Below, piece after piece: positions 25,129 to 33,282 of a DNA stretch of 64,000 bases. This DNA comes from Rhodococcus sp. KRD197 (GTDB lineage Bacteria > Actinomycetota > Actinomycetes > Mycobacteriales > Mycobacteriaceae): positions 1,073,778 to 1,137,777 of the forward strand of contig NZ_JABFAO010000004.1 of assembly GCF_017168235.1 (NCBI RefSeq). Direction: 5' to 3'. The number at the start of each line of letters is the position of its first letter. The stretch's first letter is position 1. Both the position numbers and the translations under genes were made by a program. The notes beneath the pieces were generated by a model. The model searched no databases. It was not told where the DNA came from and saw only the letters and a list, made by a program, of their open reading frames with translations.

Positions 25129-25695
25129 TCAGGTCTGCTCGAAGGCATCGGGGACGACGGTGGGGTCACGGCGGAACTTTCCTCCGTCACGGAAAACGCC
25201 GACGGCGGCGCGGTGGACGGTGCGCAGTTCGCTCATGAGGGTGTCGTAGCCGATGCGGTCGGTGATGCGCCAGGTGATCGGGCCCATACGGAGGTCGACC
25301 CAGTGCAGGGTGCGGCGCTGTTCGGCCGAGTAGGCGTTTCGGGCGATGGTGGTTGCTTCGGGCTTGGCGAGCCAGACGATCGACAGAGCGGGTAGGGCGA
25401 AGTCGTCGCCGGATTGTGTCGGTAGTGCGGTGCGGGCGTCGACGCCGGTGAGGACGGCGCGGACGTGGGCAAAGGCGGTGATGACTCCGGATACGGCGGC
25501 TGCGGTGCGGAAGGTCATCATGACGTGGCCGAAGGCGACGACCATCTGCGCTTCGTCGGTGCCTGCGGCGTGAACGCTGATTTTCGCGGTCTGTGGACCT
25601 GAGATGAATGCCGTTGTATGGGTGACGATCCCAGGTGTACGGGCTGTGTGCTCGGCGGCAGTTTTGTCTGCGGCGGTGATCGTGGGTTGGTGCAT
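25129..25695 (-). CDS. Hypothetical protein with repeat family 1 leader
   Basis: A 188-residue soluble protein from ATG 25695 with GAGGAG upstream. N-terminal half helical (AADKTAAEHTARTPGIVTHT), with VVAFGHVMMTFRTAAAVSGV; the C-terminal half contains ALPALSIVWLAKPEATTIAR and RMGPITWRITDRIGYDTLMS. No recognised family. The frame is open upstream to 25968 inside the repeat, so the start depends on the ribosome site. Confidence 0.6.
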   Translation of the reverse strand: MHQPTITAADKTAAEHTARTPGIVTHTTAFISGPQTAKISVHAAGTDEAQMVVAFGHVMMTFRTAAAVSGVITAFAHVRAVLTGVDARTALPTQSGDDFALPALSIVWLAKPEATTIARNAYSAEQRRTLHWVDLRMGPITWRITDRIGYDTLMSELRTVHRAAVGVFRDGGKFRRDPTVVPDAFEQT

Positions 25696-26147
25696 GTCCG
25701 GCTCCTCGACGTCTCGACCGGTCCCCCGGCCTTGCTCTGCCAATTTCTTTTCGCCGTCATCTGGCGTGAGGAGAGACAGCAGCGCACGGGCACGACGGGG
25801 CAACGCCGCGGCCGGGCAGTTTTCGTGGGAGCGCAGCGAGTGCGGGACGAAAAGTGTTCGGAGCCTTCGGCCGTAGCGCAGCGGAGCGAGGGGTTGAGGC
25901 GGCGGGCACGGGTGATGCAGTATCGCCGGGAGCCAGATGTACGAGAAAGAAATTCGATGTCTTTTCACGGTGCGGAGCGCAGCGGAGTTCGATTCGGTGG
26001 ACGCCCGCAGGGTGGCCGGCCCCGCCGGCAGGCGGGAATGCTAGACCGCTGGTCGACGCCGGTGAAGGGGCCACCTCCCGCTCGTGGAGCTCGTGAGGTG
26101 ATTGTGCGGGAGCGACGGAGATCGGCCGCGCTCGGTGTCGCGGTAGC
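25696..26147. repeat. Dispersed repeat family 1, copy C
   Basis: About 450 bp. Closest to copy A across AGTTTTCGTGGGAGCGCAGC through GAGGCGGCGGGC and closest to copy B across GGACGCCCGCAGGGTGGCCG and GGCCACCTCCCG, so the three copies are mosaic. Ends with AGGTGATTGTGCGGGAGCG and GTCGCGGTAGC as in the others. The remaining 26148-26358 shows no gene or structure. Confidence 0.85.
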
Positions 26148-26358
26148 ACGACGGTTAGTCCTTGAGACCAATCGGCACTGTCCGCTGCCCGGCCGTCGCG
26201 GAGGCTGTGAAGCGTGAGCGTCTATTGCATTCTCTGCTCTATTATCATTCTGGCGCAACCGATTTGGAGCTCCTTTGATATTGCGCGGTGCGTGTAGGTG
26301 GACTACGGTGATCACAAAAGTGCCCCGTGCGTGAAATCGATCAGCAGGAGTTTGCGAG

Positions 26359-26799
26359 TTGACATCGATACCTTTGTCCGATGGTTGGGTTCGCCACTAT
26401 CAGCTTCCGACGCGCGATGATTACTGGTTGGACCCGTTTCCCTCTGGGGTGACAGAGGAGGAGCGGTATCACTTTGGGCTCGGCGGCGACCGTCGGGTTA
26501 GCCCGATTCGGGGGTATGACTCTCGGGGTATTGGGCCTGTGGAGTGGGTCAATGCACTGAACGACCGCGCGGTGATCTTGGATGCCGATGGCGGCTGGGA
26601 AGCTGGTGGCGAGTTTCATGTGTGGTACTCGCGGGGCGGCGGGACGCTTCCGTACGAGATCACGAGGAGTGCTGTTCGCGGCCCCCGCATTGTGGCCGGT
26701 GACAATGCGGGGTGGGTTGAGCAGCTTGACGAAGCAATCGCGCAGGTGGAGGCGTACGTGGGGATCGTTCACGGCGCTGCCGATGCCCTGGTGAGCTGA
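26359..26799 (+). CDS. Hypothetical protein, possible partner of an ART-like protein
   Basis: A 146-residue protein. TTG 26359 is used because AGGAG lies eight bases before it and no ATG or GTG is suitable. Aromatic, beta-rich sequence (WVRHYQLPTRDDYWLDPFP, AVILDADGGWEAGGEFHVWY) ending in a helix (WVEQLDEAIAQVEAYVGIV). Only 4 bp separate it from the next gene, so the two are translationally linked. No family recognised; an immunity role is possible only by analogy with toxin pairs. Confidence 0.55.
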   Translation: MTSIPLSDGWVRHYQLPTRDDYWLDPFPSGVTEEERYHFGLGGDRRVSPIRGYDSRGIGPVEWVNALNDRAVILDADGGWEAGGEFHVWYSRGGGTLPYEITRSAVRGPRIVAGDNAGWVEQLDEAIAQVEAYVGIVHGAADALVS

Positions 26800-26803
26800 T
26801 CCG

Positions 26804-27703
26804 TTGCCGCCCTCATATTCGAGGCGATCGAATCGGAGTTTCGTCCGACCAGCAGCACCGGAGTTCAAAGATGTTCGCGCGGCGATTATCTCGACGCCGT
26901 ACCTGACCGCGCGACAGAAGCTCCGCTACCTTTCCGCTTGGCTCAGGATTGCCCCTCACGCTTCCCGCAACGCATCGGTGTTCCGGAAATATCTTGACCA
27001 TACGAGCTTCGAGGCACGGCTGATCGGTCTCCGCTACCAGCTCGACATCGTCGATCCGGAGTTGTTCAGCCTCACCTCGTCCGACTCGGCCGTAATCTCA
27101 CGAACCGATCGCTGGCCCAACGCATCATTGTGCCGGAACATCTTCGGAGATGTTGTCGGACCACGCATCTGTCGCTTGTCCCTCGAATGGGACGGCAATA
27201 CGAAAAACACCTGGCCTCGGCTACTGCACCGCGCGGTCGACCCGAGCAGTGCCTACAACCAGCACACGATCGAAGGCGGCCTTCTCGACCGGCGCGTCGC
27301 ACATGCGCTCGCCTGCGCACTACCGGCGTACATGCACCACGAACTTGCGCAACTTCCGCTGCGTGGCAGTCATATCCTGCTCTGGCGGGGGCTCGGCAAT
27401 GACGCGGGTAGTCATGATACCTTCTTCGCCGACGCTGCGCGCCGCCGTCCTCACGACTACAGCGCACCGCCGCTGTCTTCGTACACAACGTCCGTCGTGG
27501 ACGGAATGGGTTGGGCGCGTGACGGACACGGAATATTGCTTGTCGAGCTCGTTCCGTTCGGTGCGCTGTTCTCGGCTGAATACATTCTCGGGGAACTCGG
27601 TGAGATCGTCGTCCGAGACCACAAGCACCGGTGGCTGTTGCCGCTGCGTCTACGAGATCAGACGTGGCACGTCGATTACCCATCGCTCGACAATCGGGGC
27701 TAG
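26804..27703 (+). CDS. Hypothetical protein with ADP-ribosyltransferase-like C-terminus
   Basis: A 299-residue protein from TTG 26804. The first 150 residues are helical (TPYLTARQKLRYLSAWLRIA) without a family. The C-terminal half has the order of an R-S-E type ADP-ribosyltransferase: GSHILLWRGLGND (Arg), PPLSSYTTSVVDG (STS-like) and SAEYILGELGEIVVRDH (acidic). The residue two before the last Glu is Leu rather than Glu/Gln, so the match is incomplete. Second gene of a two-gene unit. Lower GC and unusual starts suggest recent acquisition. Confidence 0.5.
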   Translation: MPPSYSRRSNRSFVRPAAPEFKDVRAAIISTPYLTARQKLRYLSAWLRIAPHASRNASVFRKYLDHTSFEARLIGLRYQLDIVDPELFSLTSSDSAVISRTDRWPNASLCRNIFGDVVGPRICRLSLEWDGNTKNTWPRLLHRAVDPSSAYNQHTIEGGLLDRRVAHALACALPAYMHHELAQLPLRGSHILLWRGLGNDAGSHDTFFADAARRRPHDYSAPPLSSYTTSVVDGMGWARDGHGILLVELVPFGALFSAEYILGELGEIVVRDHKHRWLLPLRLRDQTWHVDYPSLDNRG

Positions 27704-27737
27704 AGGCCGGCCAGCAGCGATTTCTCGGACGATACGC

Positions 27738-28322
27738 CTAGGCGGTTGCCTCACGTTCGGCACGGGCTAGAGCGAGGTTGCTATACAGTGCGGACCGTTT
27801 CAAACCTGTGTTCTTGCACAGCGTTTCGAGTTTGAACTGCCGCGTTTCGTAGACCTGAAGTAGGTAGGCTCGTTCCTCTGGTGTGAGGGTGTGCGGGCGG
27901 CCTTTCATCTTGCCGGCGGCTGCAGCCGCTGCGATGGCGTCGCGGGTGCGTGCTCGGATGAGATCGGATTCGAATTCGGCCATGAGACCGAGCATTCCGA
28001 TGAACATCTTGCCCATCGGGTCTGCCGGGTCGTAGATCTTCCCGTCGATCGACAGTGCCACCCCGCGTGCAGCCAGCCGACCGACAGTTTCGTGCAGGTC
28101 GCCAGCCGATCGGGAGAGCCGATCGAGTTTGGTGACACAGAATTCGTCTCCCTCGCGGCTGGCGTTGATGGCATTCTCGAGCCCGGGTCGTTTGCTTTGT
28201 CGGCCGCTGACTCCGTTGTCGACGTAGACATGATCGCGGTCGACGCCGATCTTGCCGAGCAACCCGATCTGGACCGCGGTGTCCTGCCGGGCGGTACTGC
28301 ACCGCGCGTATCCGATTTTCAT
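27738..28322 (-). CDS. Small serine recombinase (resolvase/invertase)
   Basis: A 194-residue protein of the Tn3/gamma-delta resolvase family. MKIGYARCSTARQD carries the catalytic Ser9; FCVTKLDRLSRSAGDLHETV holds the conserved Arg pair; MFIGMLGLMAEFESDLIRAR is the dimer-interface helix; the tail (LETLCKNTGLKRSALYSNLA) is the DNA-binding HTH. Such enzymes resolve plasmid multimers or cointegrates at a res site, which normally lies directly upstream; res-like sequence is present at 28345-28403. Convergent to 26804-27703 with a 34-bp gap. Confidence 0.92.
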   Translation of the reverse strand: MKIGYARCSTARQDTAVQIGLLGKIGVDRDHVYVDNGVSGRQSKRPGLENAINASREGDEFCVTKLDRLSRSAGDLHETVGRLAARGVALSIDGKIYDPADPMGKMFIGMLGLMAEFESDLIRARTRDAIAAAAAAGKMKGRPHTLTPEERAYLLQVYETRQFKLETLCKNTGLKRSALYSNLALARAEREATA

Positions 28323-28344
28323 GCCCCTCCTGCCCTGCTGGACT

Positions 28345-28403
28345 CGATCTGTCCAGTAGAGACTACGTTAAGCCGGAATAATCCAATGGACCTTCTAATG
28401 GAC
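28345..28403. promoter_or_regulatory. Candidate res site of the resolvase
   Basis: Three related half-sites are visible: TCTGTCCAGTAGAGAC in plus orientation, and, on the minus strand, GTCCATTAGAAG and GTCCATTGGAT, arranged around an AT-rich centre (GTTAAGCCGGAATAATCC). Position just upstream of a resolvase gene fits a res region whose subsites bind recombinase dimers. The exact subsite borders are a guess. Confidence 0.45.
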
Positions 28404-28433
28404 TTCTCAGCCGGTCGAAGCGCGACGTCATTC

Positions 28434-28479
28434 TGTCAGTTTCAGAAGACGACTGCACTTGTTCAGAAGTGGACTGCAC
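28434..28479 (+). mobile_element. Tn402/Tn5053-type transposon terminal repeat
   Basis: The 25 bases starting TGTCAGTTTCAGAAGACG and ending CTGCAC (28434-28458) match the terminal inverted repeat of the Tn402/Tn5053 (class 1 integron) family, which reads TGTCATTTTCAGAAGACG and so on. A second TniA-type site, TTCAGAAGTGGACTGCAC (28462-28479), follows in the same orientation a few bases on, as at the IRt end of that family. The orientation places the element to the right. The end lies 112 bp upstream of the resolvase start; no matching inward right end was found before 41.5 kb. Confidence 0.85.
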
Positions 28480-28647
28480 ATCGCCTTTTCGGACGTTCCG
28501 AGATGGAGGTGCTTCTGTTGAGCGTGTGGTTCCAACCCTGACGCGCAAGAGGTAGCTCGCGCGGTCGTCAACACTTAGCACCAGAAATCGACTGGATGGG
28601 CCAACTTCCGAGCTGATCGTCACTATATCCGAGCGACAGGTATGCGA

Positions 28648-28663
28648 TGTAACGCCTGTTACA
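28648..28663. promoter_or_regulatory. Palindromic operator upstream of chrB
   Basis: A perfect palindrome, TGTAAC-GCCT-GTTACA, nine bases before the GTG of the ChrB-like gene. Its position overlapping the start region fits repression by ChrB itself or another regulator. No Shine-Dalgarno is visible, so the message may be leaderless or start inside the palindrome. Confidence 0.6.
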
Positions 28664-28672
28664 TTCTTCACT

Positions 28673-29248
28673 GTGACTGATGAAGCACCACCGACACGGT
28701 GGGTCGTGTTGTTGATAAAACTGCCGTCGGATCCGTCACGGCATCGAGTGGCTGTCTGGCGGGAGTTGAGCAAGGCGGGCGCGTTGTCGGTAGGCCAGGG
28801 TGTGTGGGCTGCACCGGACGTACCGGTGTTCGCTGCTGGAATCGCACGGGCGTTGGAACTGTCAGACCGGGCTGGCGGCGAGGTGGTTTCACTCCATGCC
28901 TCTGGTGTCACCGCCGCTGATTCGTATCGGTTCCAGGCAATGTTCACTTCCGCACGGGAGGACGAGTGGACGGAATTCGTCGCCGACAGTGGCAAGTACG
29001 AGCTCGAGCTGGACAAGGAAATCAGCAACGCCAAGTTCACCTTGGCCGAGCTTGAGGAGGAAGAACAAAGCCTCGACCGACTCAGGCGTTGGCACCGAGA
29101 CATCACGGCCCGGGATGTGTTCGGGTCACCGAGCGCCCCCGAGGCCGAGCGGCGGCTACAGCGCTGCACCGCGCGGTTCGCTGACTACACCGAACGGGTT
29201 TTCTCTGCGCTGCACGTCCCTGACGGATCAGTCGGGGACGTCCTGTGA
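28673..29248 (+). CDS. chrB: ChrB-like chromate resistance regulator
   Basis: A 191-residue protein. WVVLLIKLPSDPSRHRVAVW then LSKAGALSVGQGVWAAPDVP is the ChrB N-terminal signature; residues 90-150 form an acidic coiled coil (LAELEEEEQSLDRLRRWHRD). In chromate resistance loci ChrB senses chromate and controls the ChrA pump; here the pump gene has been replaced by an MFS gene that overlaps it (ATGA). GTG 28673 start. First cargo gene after the transposon end. Confidence 0.8.
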   Translation: MTDEAPPTRWVVLLIKLPSDPSRHRVAVWRELSKAGALSVGQGVWAAPDVPVFAAGIARALELSDRAGGEVVSLHASGVTAADSYRFQAMFTSAREDEWTEFVADSGKYELELDKEISNAKFTLAELEEEEQSLDRLRRWHRDITARDVFGSPSAPEAERRLQRCTARFADYTERVFSALHVPDGSVGDVL

Positions 29249-30420
29249 TGACCACGCCGGCTACGGGAGTACCGCCTCGGGCACAGATGTGGCCGCTCTA
29301 CGCGGCAGGCTTCACAACTGCGTTCGGTGCCCACGGTATCGCCGCAAACCTGTTCTCGGAGACTGGGAATCTGCCTGCTTCGCTGCTGTATCTCGGTCTT
29401 CTGTTGGCACTGTACGACGGTGCCGAGGTGGTGTTGAAGCCCGTGTTCGGTTCTCTTGCGGACCGGATTGGGGCCCGTCCGGTTTTGATCGGCGGACTGA
29501 TCGCTTTCGCGGCAGCGTCCGCAGTGTTCGTGGTTGTCGACGACCCGAGCTGGCTGTGGCTCGCACGCCTGGGCCAAGGTGCAGGTGCGTCGGCGTTCTC
29601 ACCGGCCGCGAGCTCCCTGGTCGCCCGGATGAATCCGAAGAGCAAGCAGGGCAGAGCATTCGGCACGTACGGGTTCTACAAAAGCATCGGCTACACCCTG
29701 GGTCCGCTACTGGGAGGGGCCATCGTATGGTTCGGAGGACTGTCGCTGCTGTTCGCGGTCATGGCGGTCCTCGCGGTCTCGGTGGCGGTGTGGGGAGCAT
29801 TGGCGGTCCCATCGATTCCGCCGCTTCCGCGTGCAAGGCAGACCGTGGTCGACCTGGCGCGTCGTCTCTCGGACGGTGCGTTTCTTCGTCCGACCGCTGC
29901 GCTAGCCGCCGCTACCGCCGCCTTGTCGGTGGGTGTGGGATTTCTACCTGTGTCCGGGGCTGCTGCCGGTCTCGGACCGGTCGTCACCGGTGCTGCGGTG
30001 TCACTGCTCGCCGCCTGCGCGGCGCTGACTCAACCGCGTGCAGGTCGGGCGTTGGATGCGGGGCGGCTGCACACTCGTACGGGGATCCGCGCTGGGCTGC
30101 TGATCACTGCGGCGGGACTTGGATGTGCGATGTTGCCGGGACTGGTGGGAGTGTTGCTTGCTGCCGTTGCGGTCGGAATCGGCACGGGACTGATCACCCC
30201 GCTGGCGTTCGCTGCGTTGGCGGCCTCGACGCCCGAGGAGCGGCTGGGGCAGACGATGGGCGCGGCCGAACTGGGCCGTGAACTCGGCGACGCCGGCGGA
30301 CCACTGCTGGTGGCCGGTGCAGCCGCCGTGGCCACTCTCACCGTGGGCTATGCGGTTCTGGCCGTGCTGATCGCGGCGGCTCCCCTCGCTGTGGCACAAC
30401 GTGAGCGACCTCGGTCGTGA
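29245..30420 (+). CDS. MFS transporter co-translated with ChrB
   Basis: A 391-residue protein with 12 hydrophobic segments. LADRIGARPVLIGGLIAFAA is the MFS motif A (GSLADRIGARP), LGQGAGASAFSPAASSLVAR resembles motif C/D. ATG 29245 overlaps the chrB stop. MFS genes paired with chrB occur in several actinobacteria, so this is a likely efflux pump under ChrB control; the substrate (chromate or other) cannot be read from sequence. Downstream 30421-30643 shows no gene. Confidence 0.85.
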   Translation: MMTTPATGVPPRAQMWPLYAAGFTTAFGAHGIAANLFSETGNLPASLLYLGLLLALYDGAEVVLKPVFGSLADRIGARPVLIGGLIAFAAASAVFVVVDDPSWLWLARLGQGAGASAFSPAASSLVARMNPKSKQGRAFGTYGFYKSIGYTLGPLLGGAIVWFGGLSLLFAVMAVLAVSVAVWGALAVPSIPPLPRARQTVVDLARRLSDGAFLRPTAALAAATAALSVGVGFLPVSGAAAGLGPVVTGAAVSLLAACAALTQPRAGRALDAGRLHTRTGIRAGLLITAAGLGCAMLPGLVGVLLAAVAVGIGTGLITPLAFAALAASTPEERLGQTMGAAELGRELGDAGGPLLVAGAAAVATLTVGYAVLAVLIAAAPLAVAQRERPRS

Positions 30421-30643
30421 ACGAACCGCTGCAGCATCGTTGCAAGTTCGGCGTGTCGACGACCGTTGTCTCCGGACGCTGTGCGATCACGAAGCGGTTT
30501 CGCTGTTCAGCCAAAATGGGTATCCCGCAGCCTGTGGGCGCGATTGGGTGTGTGACCTTCTGGGCGCACCACTCTGGGCCGGCAGAACAGGCGCGCCCCC
30601 GTTTGCGCAGTCCGAGTCGTGCAGGTGCGTTTGCCGATTCGGT

Positions 30644-33166
30644 TCAGGAGCGTTGTACCAACGTGGTGATCAGTCGCAGGCTTTGCCTTGGGGACAGGTC
30701 CGGTAGATACGCTTTGGTGATCGCGGTGCCGATGCTGGGCAAGGCCGCGGGATCGGGGTACGCCATGTACATGGGCCTGTATTCGGGTTGGAACTTCGAT
30801 TTGAACGCGAGCAGCGATCGAAATCCGTACACCGGTTCGAGAGTTCGACCGAGCAGGTCGAGCCCTCGGTCCATGACTCCATCGGTCGATCGTTCGGCCG
30901 CAGTCGGTGTTGAAACTGCAGTGGGCGTCGAAGCTTTGGCCAACGGGGCACCGGACAGGCTGAGGAACTGCGCACCCTCCTCTTTGGCCATCACCGCTGC
31001 GGAGGCGATCAAGAATTCGATGGCCGGCCGAAACCCGTCTGGTCGTCGGCGCATGAAGTCCATCGTCCACCCCACCACCGATCCGTCCCGGTACACAGGC
31101 ATCCACGAGGTGATCGCGTGCACGGTCCGGTGCTCGTCCACAGCGATGAGGCATCGAACGTCTCGGTCGTCGAGCTCGTCGAGTCCACCGAGGGTGAACC
31201 CCATCTCGGGCATGCCCTTGTCGGATACCCATTCTTCGGAGATGGCAGCGATCTGATCGGTGATCACGAAGGGCGCGTCAGGGTAAGAGAGCCATTCTGC
31301 GTGCACACCGGCCTTGCCCGCCCGATTGATCGCAGTACGCACATCCTGGAACTTCTTCCCGGTGAACGCCAGGTTCGACAGGGTCAGCACCGCTTCCTGG
31401 GCGACCTGCACACTCGACCACCCCAGCGAGTCGGTGACCGACCGAACCTCGGCCGAGACCGAATACAGGCAGGGTGTCCATCCGTTGTCGACACAGAAAT
31501 CTGCGAATCGCACGACCGTCTCGTGCACGGTGCCGGGCGGGCACACCGGGCTTCCGGTGGTGATCGCGACGCGGCCGATCACTCGGTAGGCGATGAAGGC
31601 TGTTCCTGCCTCGTCGAACCAGTACTGATTTCCCTGCCATGTGGTCATCCACGACAACGATTCGCCGCCGCAGGACCGCAGAACGTCGCGGGCGCGCACG
31701 ACATCACCGGTTCCGACCGTGGAGGCAGGTTTGAGGAACGTTCTGAACATGGCCACGGTCAGAACCGTCCAGAACACCACACCTGTCCACTCGAACAGCA
31801 GCGTTGCCGACGCGTTCGTGGGCAGCAGACGCGGGTCGAGCCAGGTCAGGTCCACCGGCGGGATCAGCCGGTTGGGAAATTCGGCGATGAGCGCGGTCGG
31901 TGTAGCCACCGGATCGAACCCCGCTCCTGCGAGCAGACCACCGACGACGAAGACCGCGAACAGTGTCCCCACAGTTGTCGCGGCCGCGTAGCCGAACCGC
32001 CGATACGTTCCAGGCGGCGCCGCCGCGTCGAACAACTCTCGAGACCACAGCAGCAGTGCCAAGATCAGGATCGGGGTCGCTACCGGTATGGCAGACCTAG
32101 CGATCTGCGAAGTCTCGTCCAGGCCGTAGAACACCGAACCCGGTGTGACACTGTCGATGTAGCGCAACACCATGTTCAGAACGGCGAAACCGATCAGGAT
32201 GCCTTGGGCGGTCACTGCCGTCCACCAGGCTCCGCGCCGACCACGCCGCAGACCGTCCGCCACCGCCAACACGAATACGGTCGGCATGATCGCCAGCATT
32301 GTGGGACCGAACCCGGAAAGCCGGATCGCAGCGAGACCTTCCCGGCATTCCCGCGGATCCCCTCCCGCCGAGCACAGTGCCCGGACGTCACCGACCGTGG
32401 CCTCGGATCCACCGAACACATCTTTCAAGCCGGCGAACGGGCCGATTGCATTGGGAGACAGTGCCGCGAGGATGGGACCGATCGCACTGGCCGCCACCAC
32501 GAGTGCAACCAGCAACCGGCCCTCGCGTTGGGTACCTGCCACCGGTTGCCGCCGCGGAGCCCGGCCGAGCAGAAGAGGTCCCAGAAGCAACCCGGTCGAC
32601 GCGGCCATGAGCCGGATGACGTCCTGCAGGTGTCCACCGAACAGAACCAGGGTGATCAACAAGGTCACCATCACCACCCGCACCCGCCATCGCCACAAGG
32701 TGCTCATCGAGACCGTGGACGCCATGACGACCCCCACGATCCAGGTGGTCGGGCCCACCGCGGCACCGCTGTGCAGAGCAGATGCCCACCGCAGACCGAT
32801 ATGTTCGGTCACCGAGGTGAACAGCACTCCAGATGCGGTGCCGCCCAGCTGTGTCAGCACTGCGGCCGCGACCCAGCTGCGTGTGCCCAGCCGTCTCTCG
32901 AGGGGCACAGCCACACACAGCGCCAAGACCGTCGCGAGTAGATACCCGGTCAGGCTCGGTGCCCAGAGACCAGCCGAGAGCAGGGTCCACACCCGGCCCT
33001 GCTGCAAGGACTCGCTCCCGACACCGACCTGAGTCAGCACCGACCGCCCAGGACCGTGCCCCACACTCCCGGTGGAAACCCCTGCCACCCACATCCCGGC
33101 CACGAACACTGCAGTCGCCGGCGCACACAGCACGGTCTCACGTACGAACGCCACCGCCTCGTTCAT
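30644..33166 (-). CDS. MprF-like membrane enzyme with DUF2156 acyl-transfer domain
   Basis: An 840-residue protein from ATG 33166. Residues 1 to about 430 are a polytopic membrane region with rhomboid-like segments (GRVWTLLSAGLWAPSLTGYL) but no catalytic Ser-His pair. The C-terminal half is a DUF2156/LPG-synthase domain: GNQYWFDEAGTAFIAYRVIG, GKKFQDVRTAINRAGKAGVH (typical of MprF), WVSDKGMPEMGFTLGGLDEL and GFRPAIEFLIASAAVMAKEE. MprF enzymes add lysine to phosphatidylglycerol and flip it, lowering sensitivity to cationic peptides. The alternative start near 33652 only adds shadow. Part of an envelope-stress set with its neighbours. Confidence 0.8.
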   Translation of the reverse strand: MNEAVAFVRETVLCAPATAVFVAGMWVAGVSTGSVGHGPGRSVLTQVGVGSESLQQGRVWTLLSAGLWAPSLTGYLLATVLALCVAVPLERRLGTRSWVAAAVLTQLGGTASGVLFTSVTEHIGLRWASALHSGAAVGPTTWIVGVVMASTVSMSTLWRWRVRVVMVTLLITLVLFGGHLQDVIRLMAASTGLLLGPLLLGRAPRRQPVAGTQREGRLLVALVVAASAIGPILAALSPNAIGPFAGLKDVFGGSEATVGDVRALCSAGGDPRECREGLAAIRLSGFGPTMLAIMPTVFVLAVADGLRRGRRGAWWTAVTAQGILIGFAVLNMVLRYIDSVTPGSVFYGLDETSQIARSAIPVATPILILALLLWSRELFDAAAPPGTYRRFGYAAATTVGTLFAVFVVGGLLAGAGFDPVATPTALIAEFPNRLIPPVDLTWLDPRLLPTNASATLLFEWTGVVFWTVLTVAMFRTFLKPASTVGTGDVVRARDVLRSCGGESLSWMTTWQGNQYWFDEAGTAFIAYRVIGRVAITTGSPVCPPGTVHETVVRFADFCVDNGWTPCLYSVSAEVRSVTDSLGWSSVQVAQEAVLTLSNLAFTGKKFQDVRTAINRAGKAGVHAEWLSYPDAPFVITDQIAAISEEWVSDKGMPEMGFTLGGLDELDDRDVRCLIAVDEHRTVHAITSWMPVYRDGSVVGWTMDFMRRRPDGFRPAIEFLIASAAVMAKEEGAQFLSLSGAPLAKASTPTAVSTPTAAERSTDGVMDRGLDLLGRTLEPVYGFRSLLAFKSKFQPEYRPMYMAYPDPAALPSIGTAITKAYLPDLSPRQSLRLITTLVQRS

Positions 33167-33282
33167 GCGCCGCGGCGTGGCCCGTACGGCTGAGCTGGCC
33201 GCGGCTGCCCAGCGCTGTGGTCGGTCCAGCTCACGATCGCCGGCCGGCACAGCACTCGGGTGCACCGCAACGCGTGGCTGCG

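Noticed and set aside
31118..32941. 607-codon plus-strand frame
   Set aside because: Opposite strand of the MprF-like gene; sequence is His/Arg/Pro-rich shadow without domains.
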